A DNA stretch of 64,000 nucleotides. It comes from Denitrificimonas halotolerans. GTDB lineage: Bacteria > Pseudomonadota > Gammaproteobacteria > Pseudomonadales > Pseudomonadaceae. This document shows positions 8,836 to 17,604 of the stretch, piece by piece (position 1 is the stretch's first letter; each line of letters opens with the position of its first letter). Location: the NCBI RefSeq assembly GCF_034259425.1, contig NZ_JAXIVU010000001.1, forward strand, positions 124,001-188,000. Reading direction: 5' to 3'. The position numbers were made by a program, and so were the translations under genes. The notes under the pieces were generated by a model. That model ran no database searches. It was not told where the DNA came from and saw only the letters and a list, made by a program, of their open reading frames with translations.

Positions 8836-10353
8836 ATGGAACTCGGGTTTCCGTGGTGGCTCCGTGTGGAGCATTTTCTCAACATCATCTTCATTTCCTT
8901 TCTCGTTCGTTCAGGCCTCGAGATTCTGGGCACCTATCCTAAACTTTACCGCTCGCAGCACACAGTACCTGGCACGTCTTGGGCACAGTTTACGGTTCAA
9001 GAGGAAGCCAAGCATAAGTACTACACGGTGGGCGGCGAGTACAGTGACTATTCCCCGCGCATTTCGCTCCCTGGGCGTGGAATGTTGGGGCTTGGGCGTT
9101 ACTGGCATTTCATCACCGTGACGGGTTTTGTCACCTGTTGGATCATCTACTTCGTGTTACTGTTGGTCACCGGTCAGTGGCGGCGCTATGTACCCACCAG
9201 TTGGGACACTTTTGCTCAGGCGGGTCAGGATATGCTGGCCTACCTTGCCTTTACCATGCCGCAGCCTGTCGATGGCATGGTGTTTAATGCCCTGCAGCAA
9301 CTATCGTACGGTTTTGTAATATTGGTGCTGACACCTTTGGTGATCCTGACGGGCGCATTTCAGTCACCGGCTATTGCCAACCATTTTTCCCGCATAACCC
9401 GCGCACTAGGTGGTCGCCAAGTCATCCGTAGTATTCACTTTCTGTGCTTGGTTAGTTATGTGGCATTCTTCGTCATCCACGTGCCGTTGGTCTTTCTCCA
9501 CGGCTACCTGCACGAGACCTCCAAGATGGTATTGGGGCACTCCAACAATCCTGTTTTGGGTGGGTCCATTTTCACTATCGGCCTTATTCTTGTCATAGTT
9601 CTGCATGTGGTAGCCACGCGCTGGACCTTGGCGGACGGTCGCGCGGTTGAGAGGTTGCATAACCTGATTGTGCGGCCATGGTCGAATCTGCTATACAAGC
9701 TGCCCGCGCGCATGCACTACGATCGCTCGAATATCACGGGTAAGGACATGGGGCTTGCTAACACCACTCAGAATTTCCGCGGCAGCGGACGGCCACCAGA
9801 AACCGAGGAGTACTTGGCTCTTATGGCCAACTGTTACGAAGACGATTATGTACTCGAAATTGGTGGCTACGTGGAGCGCCCAATGACGTTGACCATTGCG
9901 GATCTGCGTGAGCTTGCCGCAGGTCATTCGCAGACGACGCTGCACCACTGTGTGCAGGGCTTCAGCTCGATCGGGCGCTGGCGCGGCATCACCGTATCGG
10001 ATCTCTTAGATCTGGCTGGCCCCTTACCCGGTGCGACTGACGTGGTGTACACCAGCTTCCAAAATATGGGCCGTGACGATGACTTGTACGAAGGGGGAAC
10101 CTACTACGTGTCCACACCCATGGTTGAGGCTCGGATGCCACAAACACTGATCGCCTTTGAACTCAACGATGAAGGCGAGATCCCGGCCAAAAATGGCGGG
10201 CCTGTGCGCCTGCGCTTAGAAACTTCAACCGGGTTTCGTAGCCTGAAGTGGTTGGAACGTATTGAGGTGGTCAATCGCTACGATATTATCCTTGAGGGCC
10301 GCGGTGGTTACTTCGAGGACACGGACTTTTACGATCGCAACCAGCTAATCTGA
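8836..10353 (+). CDS. Cytochrome b fused to sulfite-oxidase-type molybdopterin domain
   Basis: This 505-residue fusion has an N-terminal membrane half (residues 1-290) of cytochrome b561/hydrogenase b type. It has four or five helices carrying histidines placed for heme binding (RVEHFLN, RYWHFITV, IRSIHFLC, VIHVPLVFLH, IVLHVVATRW). A C-terminal half (about 320-500) is of the oxidoreductase molybdopterin-binding fold. Its Cys372, in HHCVQGFSSIGRW, matches the Mo-ligating cysteine position of sulfite oxidase/YedY-type domains. No signal peptide or Tat motif is visible, so the catalytic half should face the side reached by the last helix. Electrons would pass between molybdenum and the quinone pool. 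The substrate is unknown. Codon use is GC-richer than in neighbouring housekeeping genes. Confidence 0.85.
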   Translation: MELGFPWWLRVEHFLNIIFISFLVRSGLEILGTYPKLYRSQHTVPGTSWAQFTVQEEAKHKYYTVGGEYSDYSPRISLPGRGMLGLGRYWHFITVTGFVTCWIIYFVLLLVTGQWRRYVPTSWDTFAQAGQDMLAYLAFTMPQPVDGMVFNALQQLSYGFVILVLTPLVILTGAFQSPAIANHFSRITRALGGRQVIRSIHFLCLVSYVAFFVIHVPLVFLHGYLHETSKMVLGHSNNPVLGGSIFTIGLILVIVLHVVATRWTLADGRAVERLHNLIVRPWSNLLYKLPARMHYDRSNITGKDMGLANTTQNFRGSGRPPETEEYLALMANCYEDDYVLEIGGYVERPMTLTIADLRELAAGHSQTTLHHCVQGFSSIGRWRGITVSDLLDLAGPLPGATDVVYTSFQNMGRDDDLYEGGTYYVSTPMVEARMPQTLIAFELNDEGEIPAKNGGPVRLRLETSTGFRSLKWLERIEVVNRYDIILEGRGGYFEDTDFYDRNQLI

Positions 10354-10382
10354 CCGTCTGCTAGCAAAAAGGAAGTCGATTC

Positions 10383-11252
10383 ATGACGTTGAAAAAAACA
10401 CGCCCACGAACCCAAGCCGAGCTCGATGCCTACATTGCTGCGCGTCCCAGACCGGTGCGTAATACCTTTGAAGGCATGTACCCTCTGCATGAGGACCTTG
10501 AGCTGTCGGATGAACAGGTTCAAATCGTGCTGGACTATCTGCAAGAGGTTAATTTTCATCTGCCTGGCGCCGCTCCACATGAGTTCCTCGTGGTCCGCTG
10601 GGCGCGCTACACCGGTTTTCAGTTTATGCAGGAGCCTTTAGATGCCTATGCCATCGGGCTTCGATGCACGCATCCTGGCATGGAGGATCAACATACTTTC
10701 ATTCGTATGTCCTGGGGTCAGTTGATGGGCGATCCTGAGGCTGTCCGTTTGCCGGTTAACAAACCGGTGCTGGCCAGCGATATGATGACACTCGCACGCT
10801 ATCGCGACACCCGCACTGGGCCTTCGCGCACCGGCGTTGACGCCTACGGTGCAGCGTCCGAAAGCTCGGTTCCAGGCACCGATTTCGACCTAAAGCTATT
10901 GAATGGCGCACTGGATGACGTGCTGGAGCAGCATCTTAGCGGCAAGGGCCGCGAAGTTAACTCATGGTGGGATCCCGCGCTTAATTGGGGGGTCGCGCTG
11001 GCAGGGCGCTACCCGCGACTGAAATACTTCGAGTCTAAGGGACGTCTTGATGAGAAAACCTTGGCTGCCTTGCACGCCTTCGAAGCACGGGCAGCGCAGG
11101 CGGAAACAGCGCTGCAGGAGCTCGGTCTGGCCACGCTTGAATTCGTGGCCGAGTCTGCGCTTAAACAAGCGGAAAAAGCAGAGACGGGTACATTTTACCG
11201 CCGTCATCGCATTCGTGATCCGCAATCGCTCACCAAGTCAGAGCATATATAA
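10383..11252 (+). CDS. Unrecognised soluble protein of the molybdoenzyme cassette
   Basis: I do not recognise this 289-residue protein. It has no signal peptide or transmembrane helix. It carries tryptophan- and histidine-containing segments (HEFLVVRWARYTGFQFMQ, MEDQHTFIRMSWGQLMGD, NSWWDPALNWGVALAGRYP) and an alanine/glutamate-rich helical C-terminus (ARAAQAETALQELG) with basic residues near the end. No cysteine motif for metal clusters is seen. It starts 29 bases after the cytochrome b/molybdopterin gene, behind AAGGAAG, and shares its GC-rich codon use, so it belongs to the same operon. A role as a cytosolic partner, substrate-handling protein or maturation factor is possible but not shown by the sequence. 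Confidence 0.8.
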   Translation: MTLKKTRPRTQAELDAYIAARPRPVRNTFEGMYPLHEDLELSDEQVQIVLDYLQEVNFHLPGAAPHEFLVVRWARYTGFQFMQEPLDAYAIGLRCTHPGMEDQHTFIRMSWGQLMGDPEAVRLPVNKPVLASDMMTLARYRDTRTGPSRTGVDAYGAASESSVPGTDFDLKLLNGALDDVLEQHLSGKGREVNSWWDPALNWGVALAGRYPRLKYFESKGRLDEKTLAALHAFEARAAQAETALQELGLATLEFVAESALKQAEKAETGTFYRRHRIRDPQSLTKSEHI

Positions 11253-11435
11253 GGCACCCAGTTTCAGGACTCATAACTGCAAGTCCAAGTCCTGCCCCTA
11301 CAACCAAATTAAAAAGCCTTAGCTTTTGGGGCGACAGAGCACTGCACCTTAGCTAAACTTCATACGGCACAATACATCAACCCAACACTGAGCAACCTAA
11401 GTCTGACCGTGCCTGGTTAGCTGTACGGATAATTT

Positions 11436-12923
11436 ATGTTTACAAATATGAAAAATGAATGGTTCTTTAATATACGTGGCGACCTGCTGTCAGGTCTTGT
11501 AGTTGCTCTTGCACTGATTCCTGAAGCCATCGCATTTTCTATTATTGCTGGGGTTGACCCTAAAGTCGGCCTCTACGCGTCCTTTTGCATTGCCGTAATT
11601 ATTGCTTTTGTAGGTGGACGCCCTGGTATGATTTCTGCTGCCACGGGTGCTATGGCTTTGCTCATGGTGACCTTAGTGAAACAGCATGGGCTAGAATACT
11701 TGCTTGCTGCTACTTTACTCACAGGGGTGCTACAAATTGGAGCAGGCTATTTAAAGCTTGGCGGCCTCATGCGTTTTGTATCTAAGTCTGTGGTGACCGG
11801 CTTTGTCAACGCCTTAGCCATTCTAATTTTTATGGCGCAACTACCAGAACTGACCAATGTCACTTGGCATGTCTACGTCATGACCGCCGCAGGATTAGGA
11901 ATTATCTACCTCTTTCCACTCTTACCTAAAATCGGTAAAAGCCTACCCTCACCACTAGTCTGCATTGTGTTATTAACCGCAGTCGCCATCTATCTTGGCC
12001 TAGACATTCGTACGGTGGGCGATATGGGCGAACTTCCGGACACCTTACCCATCTTTTTATGGCCTGAAGTGCCACTGAACTTAGAGACGTTAAAAATTAT
12101 TCTACCGTACTCTGTTGCCTTAGCCATTGTTGGCTTGCTCGAATCTCTTATGACGGCCACTATTATTGATGACCTCACTGATACTAAAAGCGATCGCAAC
12201 CGTGAGTGTAAAGGTCAGGGTATCGCTAACATTGGGTCCGGCTTACTCGGCGGAATGGCCGGCTGCGCTATGATTGGTCAGTCAGTCATTAACATTAAAT
12301 CCGGTGGTCGTGGCCGCCTCTCCACTTTCTGTGCCGGCTTTTTCTTATTAATTATGGTGGTATTCTTAAGTGATTGGATCAGTCAAATCCCTATGGCTGC
12401 ACTCGTTGCAGTGATGATTATGGTCTCCATTGGTACTTTCTCTTGGACTTCAGTTAAAGACCTTAAGAAAAATCCACTCTCAACCAATATCGTGATGGTG
12501 ACCACCGTTGCTGTTGTACTCGCTACCCACAACTTAGCCTTAGGTGTCTTGGCAGGTGTGCTTTTAGCTACCCTATTCTTCGCCAATAAAATTGCACGTT
12601 TAATGGTAATTAAACAAGAACAGCCAACTGAGCATGAAGTGCACTATCAAGTCGTAGGCCAAGTATTCTTCGCCTCAGCAGAAAAATTTCTTGATTCTTT
12701 TGACTTCTCTATTGCCGCCGATAAAGTTGTGATTGATTTAAATCGAGCACATTTCTGGGACCTTACCGCTGTAGCAGCATTAGACAATGTAGTCATTAAG
12801 TATCAACGTTTAGGCGCAGAAGTAAGTGTCGTTGGCATGAATGAAGCCAGTAAAACTGTGATTGATAAATTTGCTGTGCACAACGACCCTAAGGCCGTTG
12901 AGAAACTATTAAGTGACCACTAA
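11436..12923 (+). CDS. SulP-family anion transporter with STAS domain
   Basis: The 495-residue membrane protein opens with the SulP signature (GDLLSGLVVALALIPEAIAFSIIAGVDPKVGLYASF). It has about ten to twelve hydrophobic segments to residue about 390 and a C-terminal STAS domain (ADKVVIDLNRAHFWDLTAVAALD). SulP/SLC26 members carry sulfate, bicarbonate or other anions in exchange or with Na+ or H+; the substrate cannot be assigned. It is followed after 10 bases by a universal stress protein gene, a pairing that suggests control of transport by a cytosolic nucleotide-binding partner. Confidence 0.92.
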   Translation: MFTNMKNEWFFNIRGDLLSGLVVALALIPEAIAFSIIAGVDPKVGLYASFCIAVIIAFVGGRPGMISAATGAMALLMVTLVKQHGLEYLLAATLLTGVLQIGAGYLKLGGLMRFVSKSVVTGFVNALAILIFMAQLPELTNVTWHVYVMTAAGLGIIYLFPLLPKIGKSLPSPLVCIVLLTAVAIYLGLDIRTVGDMGELPDTLPIFLWPEVPLNLETLKIILPYSVALAIVGLLESLMTATIIDDLTDTKSDRNRECKGQGIANIGSGLLGGMAGCAMIGQSVINIKSGGRGRLSTFCAGFFLLIMVVFLSDWISQIPMAALVAVMIMVSIGTFSWTSVKDLKKNPLSTNIVMVTTVAVVLATHNLALGVLAGVLLATLFFANKIARLMVIKQEQPTEHEVHYQVVGQVFFASAEKFLDSFDFSIAADKVVIDLNRAHFWDLTAVAALDNVVIKYQRLGAEVSVVGMNEASKTVIDKFAVHNDPKAVEKLLSDH

Positions 12924-12933
12924 GGACTAAATT

Positions 12934-13785
12934 ATGCAAAAGATTATCGCCTGCATCGATGAATCAACTTGGTCAACAAGTGTTCAAGACTCAGCAATTT
13001 GGGCTGCTGGACTACTGCAAAGCCCTCTGATGTTTTTACACAGCATTGAAAGACAGCCACAACCTTTAAGCACAGACTTATCAGGAACCATTGGACTCGG
13101 CGCTCGCTCCAAGCTTATGACAGAAATAGCCAGCCTTGACCAGCTGCGTGCCAAGGTATCGCTTGAGCTCGGTAAAGAGCTGTTAGAAGCTGCCGAACTC
13201 AAAGCCAACGAGGCGGGCTGCCTCCAAGTAGAGGCAGTACAGCGCCATGGCGAATTTATTGACACGCTATTAAGCTTAGAAAGCTCAGCTCGCCTTGTGA
13301 TTATTGGCCACTCCGGCACTAAAGCTGGAAAAAACTTTCATGTATTGGGCACCCATGTGGAAAGTTTACTGCGACAAGTCAGTACTCCCGTCCTCATTAC
13401 ACATCATGACTTTACGGTGCCAAAAAACTTTATGCTAGCCTTCGATGGTCGCGAAACCACCGAGCTGGCACTACAACGTATCTTGAACAGCAAATTATTA
13501 AACGGCCTAGATTGCCATTTAGTAACCATTAAAAATAAACAAGCAGACCAACAAGAAAAGTTTGATCAAGCCGCTGAGCGTTTAATCTCAGGTGGTTTTA
13601 AGGTGACCACTAGTTTCTTAGAGGGCGATATTTCAAAGCAACTTCTAAATTATCAACAGAATAATGCCATTGATATGTTGGTGATGGGAGCCTTCTCTGG
13701 CTCACGCTTACGCCAGTTCTTTATTGGCAGTAACACCTTAAAGATGTTGGAAAACTGTGACGTTCCCGTTTTAGTAATGAAATAA
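12934..13785 (+). CDS. Tandem universal stress protein
   Basis: The 283-residue cytosolic protein has two Usp domains. The first (residues 1-155) ends VIIGHSGTKAGKNF…STPVLITHHD, and the second (165-283) ends LVMGAFSGSRLRQFFIGSNTLKML…VPVLVMK. The glycine-rich segments near each end resemble the ATP-binding loop of UspFG-type proteins. The ATG lies 10 bases after the SulP stop codon and has AAGGA upstream, so the two genes form one operon that ends at the hairpin at 13825. It probably senses energy or stress state and may modulate the transporter; that link is inferred from position only. Confidence 0.88.
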   Translation: MQKIIACIDESTWSTSVQDSAIWAAGLLQSPLMFLHSIERQPQPLSTDLSGTIGLGARSKLMTEIASLDQLRAKVSLELGKELLEAAELKANEAGCLQVEAVQRHGEFIDTLLSLESSARLVIIGHSGTKAGKNFHVLGTHVESLLRQVSTPVLITHHDFTVPKNFMLAFDGRETTELALQRILNSKLLNGLDCHLVTIKNKQADQQEKFDQAAERLISGGFKVTTSFLEGDISKQLLNYQQNNAIDMLVMGAFSGSRLRQFFIGSNTLKMLENCDVPVLVMK

Positions 13786-13824
13786 TGTCTAACTTGTAAC
13801 TTTATATAGTTTTATGCCGCCCAA

Positions 13825-13866
13825 CAAAGAGTCGAACTGACAGCTTCGGCTCTTTGTATTTTTATA
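13825..13866 (+). terminator. Terminator of the sulP-usp operon
   Basis: AAAGAGTCGAA pairs with TTCGGCTCTTT (one G-T wobble) across a 7-8 base loop and is followed by TATTTTTAT. It lies 40 bases after the usp stop and before the convergent lldR gene. Confidence 0.75.
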
Positions 13867-13941
13867 CGAATATACTTCACTCGTTGATATGCAACACACT
13901 GGCTAAACAATGTCGAATATTGCTCGTACTCGTAACCGCCT

Positions 13942-14709
13942 TCACATTCGCCTACGACGCTCAGCACGCTGCAAACGTAATTGTTCCTCATCAGCTTCAG
14001 ATAACACCTCGCACACATATTCAATATGTTGGTTCGATAAACTCCGAGCTCGCTCAGCGTCCCCCTCTTTAATTGCATAGTAAAGTGCACGGTGTTGCTC
14101 AATTAGCATCGCGCGCGTTTCACTCCGCTGCGGATACATCCCTCCAATATTGGTAACAACGTTACTGCGCAATAAATCAAACAAACCGCGTATGGTGTGC
14201 AACAGCACAACATTGTGACTGGCTTCGGCAATTGCTAAATGAAAACGCGCATCAGCCAAACCTTCTGCTGCACGACACTCACCTCCAGATTTTTCATAAC
14301 ACGCTTCAAGCTCAGCAAAAGCCAAATCTAAGCGCTCTAAATCTGCTGGAGTCGCTCGCAATGCTGCATAATAAGCACAGGCACCTTCCAGCGTATGGCG
14401 AAACTCCAATAGATCTTTATGAGCATCATGTTTTTCAGCAAATAAAGCCAACAAAGGATCACTAAAAGTAGCCCCTACTTCATTGCTAACATAGTTTCCT
14501 CCTCCTTGACGACTGACCAAGAGTCCTTTAGCCACCAACTTCTGAATAGCTTCGCGCAGAGAAGGACGAGACACGCCAAACTGCTCAGCAAGTTTACGTT
14601 CAGCAGGAAGCCGTTCTCCTGCCTGTAGAACACCTTCTAAGATCATGGTTTCCAATTGATCCACAATGTCATCTGACAAACGGCGTTGCTGTATATGTGC
14701 AAAGCTCAT
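13942..14709 (-). CDS. lldR: FadR-type regulator of lactate utilisation
   Basis: The 255-residue protein has a GntR winged helix (residues 5-75; LPAERKLAEQFGVSRPSLREAIQKL) and an FCD ligand-binding domain (about 95-235). Metal-ligand positions are visible in DARFHLAIAEASHN and the later HRALYYAI segment. LldR/LutR proteins bind lactate in this domain and release DNA. The gene is divergent from lldP-lutABC-dld, and a TGGTCTTACCA operator of the expected type lies in the shared upstream region, so it should repress or switch that operon. The C-terminus is arginine-rich (QRAERRRRM). Confidence 0.9.
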   Translation of the reverse strand: MSFAHIQQRRLSDDIVDQLETMILEGVLQAGERLPAERKLAEQFGVSRPSLREAIQKLVAKGLLVSRQGGGNYVSNEVGATFSDPLLALFAEKHDAHKDLLEFRHTLEGACAYYAALRATPADLERLDLAFAELEACYEKSGGECRAAEGLADARFHLAIAEASHNVVLLHTIRGLFDLLRSNVVTNIGGMYPQRSETRAMLIEQHRALYYAIKEGDAERARSLSNQHIEYVCEVLSEADEEQLRLQRAERRRRM

Positions 14710-14893
14710 AGCACTTTCCTTAACTTATTTAAACCGCTATTTAAGCCCAGCTAGATTAGCACAGACGCTTATTTTCAGCTCAGTACTCACCCTAAACTTG
14801 AGTCAGAAAAGCCCCATACACCACTAAAGTAGCAGATGAAATATTTGACAGTTTCAGCCCTGCGTATTTAACTAAAAACCTAGAACTGTAAAC

Positions 14894-14904
14894 TGGTCTT
14901 ACCA
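14894..14904. promoter_or_regulatory. Probable LldR operator
   Basis: TGGTCTTACCA is a near-perfect inverted repeat (TGGT-nnn-ACCA) flanked by AAC and ATT. It matches the known FadR/LldR-type operator pattern TnGTnnnACnA. It is 185 bases before the lldR start and 101 bases before the lldP start, between the divergent genes. Confidence 0.8.
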
Positions 14905-15004
14905 ATTTATAAAAATAAACTTTTAAGAGCCTAAATCATGTCAAACATGTCTATCGCCCTCAGCTCACTTGCGTGCTGCATCGAGCAGCCAATGGAGTCT
15001 CGCC

Positions 15005-16696
15005 ATGTCGCCTAGCATCCTCGCACTCCTTGCTTTCTCACCGATCCTCCTAGCTGCTATCTTGCTAGTCGGACTCCGTTGGCCCGCACGACGCGCAATG
15101 CCTTTGGTGTTTATTTTCACCTCAGCCATCGCCTTATATTTCTGGGAGATGAGTTTTAACCGTGTTTTAGCCTCCACCCTTCAAGGGCTAGTCATTACAG
15201 CTGGCGTGCTGTGGATTATTTTCGGCGCTATCTTATTACTCAACACCCTTAAACATTCAGGGGCCATTCAAGCCATTCGTGCTGGATTTATTACCATCAG
15301 TCCTGACCGCCGTGTACAAGCCATCATCATTGCATGGTTATTTGGTAGCTTTATTGAAGGTGCTTCAGGCTTTGGTACCACAGCAGCCATTGTTGCACCA
15401 TTATTAGTTGCCATTGGTTTTCCTGCTATGGCTGCCGTTATGCTCGGCATGTTAGTACAAAGCACCCCTGTCTCTTTCGGTGCAGTAGGAACGCCTATTA
15501 TCATTGGTATTACCGGAGGGCTCGATACAGAATCAGTCAGCGCCCAGCTCTTAACCAACGGTTCAGACTGGGAAACCTTTATCCAGTTAATCACCAGCCA
15601 AGTAGCGATTATTCATGCCATTGTTGGCACCATCATTCCCTTAATTATGGTACTGATGATGACACGCTTTTTTGGTAAAGAAAAAAGTTGGAAAGCCGGT
15701 TTTGCTATTCTGCCTTTTGCTCTGTTTGCAGGTCTCGCATTCACCATCCCTTACGCTGCAACAGGTATTTTATTAGGTCCTGAATTCCCGTCTTTACTCG
15801 GTGGCTTAATCGGCTTAGCTATTGTCACTACAGCCGCACGCTTTAATTTTTTAACACCCAAACAATCTTGGGATTTTGCTCCCGCCAAAGAATGGCCAAG
15901 CCAATGGCTAGGCTCTATTGAAATCAAAGTCGACAATGCAACTTGCAAGCCTATGAGCAGCGCACGCGCATGGATCCCATACATTTTAGTAGGCGTACTG
16001 TTAGTCATCAGTCGCGTGTTTCCCAGTGTGGGTAACGCAATGAAAGAAGTGATTGTTAAGTTTCCCAACATCTTAGGGGAAACAGGCATTAACGCAGACT
16101 TTATGCCCCTCTATTTACCGGGTGGCATCTTGATTTTTGTCGCATGCTGCGCATTCTTCATTCACAAAATGCAATGGTCAACTTTCCGTGCTGCCTTAAG
16201 CGAATCCAGTCGCATTCTGCTAGGTGCTGGCTTTGTTTTACTGTTTACCATCCCGATGGTGCGCATTCTGATTAATTCAGGGGTTAATGCGGCAGATATT
16301 CCAAGTATGCCCATTGCTATGGCCCGTTTTATTGCTGACAGTGTAGGCGATATCTACCCATTACTCGCACCGAGTATTGGTGCGTTGGGTGCTTTTATTG
16401 CGGGTTCAAACACTATCAGTAACATGATGTTTAGTCAGTTCCAGTTTGGCGTAGCAGAAAATCTAGGCATCTCCAGTGCGCTGATTCTTGCAGGCCAAGC
16501 CATCGGTGCCGCTGCCGGTAATATGATCGCGATACACAACGTAGTCGCAGCCTCAGCTACCGTTGGCCTACTCGGCCAAGAAGGTACTATTATCAGAAAA
16601 ACTATCTGGCCAACCTTGTATTACGCCTTCTTTACCGGTTTGATTGTGCTGCTGGCCATCACTGTATTAGGCATTAGCGATCCACTAGTTCCTTAG
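15005..16696 (+). CDS. lldP: L-lactate/glycolate permease (LctP family)
   Basis: The 563-residue inner-membrane permease has at least twelve hydrophobic segments. LctP-family motifs include GSFIEGASGFGTTAAIVAPLL, GTPIIIG and, near the end, GSNTISNMMFSQFQFG and GAAAGNMIAIHNVVAA. It imports lactate (D and L, and usually glycolate) with protons. The ATG at 15005 follows GGAG at a normal distance and matches family N-termini; an upstream in-frame ATG at 14969 would add 12 unconvincing residues. It is the first gene of the lactate operon and is separated from lutA by a stem-loop at 16706-16734. Confidence 0.93.
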   Translation: MSPSILALLAFSPILLAAILLVGLRWPARRAMPLVFIFTSAIALYFWEMSFNRVLASTLQGLVITAGVLWIIFGAILLLNTLKHSGAIQAIRAGFITISPDRRVQAIIIAWLFGSFIEGASGFGTTAAIVAPLLVAIGFPAMAAVMLGMLVQSTPVSFGAVGTPIIIGITGGLDTESVSAQLLTNGSDWETFIQLITSQVAIIHAIVGTIIPLIMVLMMTRFFGKEKSWKAGFAILPFALFAGLAFTIPYAATGILLGPEFPSLLGGLIGLAIVTTAARFNFLTPKQSWDFAPAKEWPSQWLGSIEIKVDNATCKPMSSARAWIPYILVGVLLVISRVFPSVGNAMKEVIVKFPNILGETGINADFMPLYLPGGILIFVACCAFFIHKMQWSTFRAALSESSRILLGAGFVLLFTIPMVRILINSGVNAADIPSMPIAMARFIADSVGDIYPLLAPSIGALGAFIAGSNTISNMMFSQFQFGVAENLGISSALILAGQAIGAAAGNMIAIHNVVAASATVGLLGQEGTIIRKTIWPTLYYAFFTGLIVLLAITVLGISDPLVP

Positions 16697-16705
16697 TTCA
16701 AGCTC

Positions 16706-16734
16706 AACGAGCTCTATTCACTACAGAGCTCGTT
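16706..16734 (+). terminator. Stem-loop between lldP and lutA
   Basis: AACGAGCTCT pairs perfectly with AGAGCTCGTT across a 9-base loop. Only a weak T run follows, so it may act as a partial terminator or mRNA-stabilising hairpin that sets different levels of permease and enzyme, rather than as a full stop. Confidence 0.5.
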
Positions 16735-16767
16735 TGAACTTCACTATCAACAGCGCCGGAGCTTTCG

Positions 16768-17604
16768 ATGAGTAATCTTTTTTATAATGCAGCGCCACAA
16801 GAAACTCGTATAGCAGCACCACAAAAAGCTGCGCGACAATACCCAGCTCACAAACCCAAAACCGTTTACTTATTTGGCACTTGTGTGGTGGATCTATTTT
16901 TCCCTGAAGCAGGGATGGATGCCATTCACTTACTCGAACGTGAAGGTATTAACGTGGACTTCCCGCAAGATCAAAGTTGCTGCGGCCAGCCCGCTTACAC
17001 TTCTGGCTACACCGAGCAAGCGCGGGAAGTCGCCCGCACTCAGGTCGAGCTATTCAAAGGTGGCTGGCCCGTTATTGTGACTTCTGGCTCTTGTGCCGGC
17101 ATGTTCCGTGAGCATTATCCTGATTTATTTAAAGATGAACCTGAGATGTTGGCAAAGGTACAAGAGTTGGCCGACCGTACCTATGAATTAACTGAATTTC
17201 TCTTGCATGTCTGTCAAGTTCAGCTCACTGACCAAGGTGAGCCGTTGCAAATCGCACTGCATACGTCCTGTTCAGCACGTCGCGAAATGAACACTCATCT
17301 ACATGCCCGTGCTCTAATCGGCCAATTAGAGCACGTCGAACGTGTAGAGCATGATCATGAAAGTGAATGTTGTGGTTTTGGTGGTACCTTCTCTGTGCGA
17401 ATGCCCGATATTTCTGGCGCCATGGTGGCCGATAAAACACAGGCCCTACAGGCTAGCGGAGCACAGCAAGTGGTCAGCGCTGACTGCGGCTGCTTATTGA
17501 ATATTAATGGCGCTTTTGACAAGCAAAACATTCCATTAGCAGGGCAACATATCGCCAGCTTTTTATGGCAACGCACCCAGTCCAAGCAGGAGCCAAGCAC
17601 ATGA
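16768..17604 (+). CDS. lutA: L-lactate dehydrogenase complex subunit LutA (LldE)
   Basis: The 278-residue protein contains two CCG domains, the cysteine-rich segments typical of LutA/GlpC/HdrB-type subunits (CCGQPAYTSGY at about residues 71-81 and CCGFGGTFSV at about 208-217). With LutB and LutC it forms the LutABC complex, which oxidises L-lactate to pyruvate. The gene overlaps lutB by 4 bases (ATGA). The first 35 residues, rich in Ala and Gln, extend beyond the usual start, but no later Met fits better. Confidence 0.92.
   Translation: MSNLFYNAAPQETRIAAPQKAARQYPAHKPKTVYLFGTCVVDLFFPEAGMDAIHLLEREGINVDFPQDQSCCGQPAYTSGYTEQAREVARTQVELFKGGWPVIVTSGSCAGMFREHYPDLFKDEPEMLAKVQELADRTYELTEFLLHVCQVQLTDQGEPLQIALHTSCSARREMNTHLHARALIGQLEHVERVEHDHESECCGFGGTFSVRMPDISGAMVADKTQALQASGAQQVVSADCGCLLNINGAFDKQNIPLAGQHIASFLWQRTQSKQEPST

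Noticed and set aside
8543..9319. Alternative frames in the GC-rich cassette
   Set aside because: Higher GC content removes stops from other frames. The chosen frames have clear membrane helices, motifs and ribosome-binding sites; the alternatives do not.
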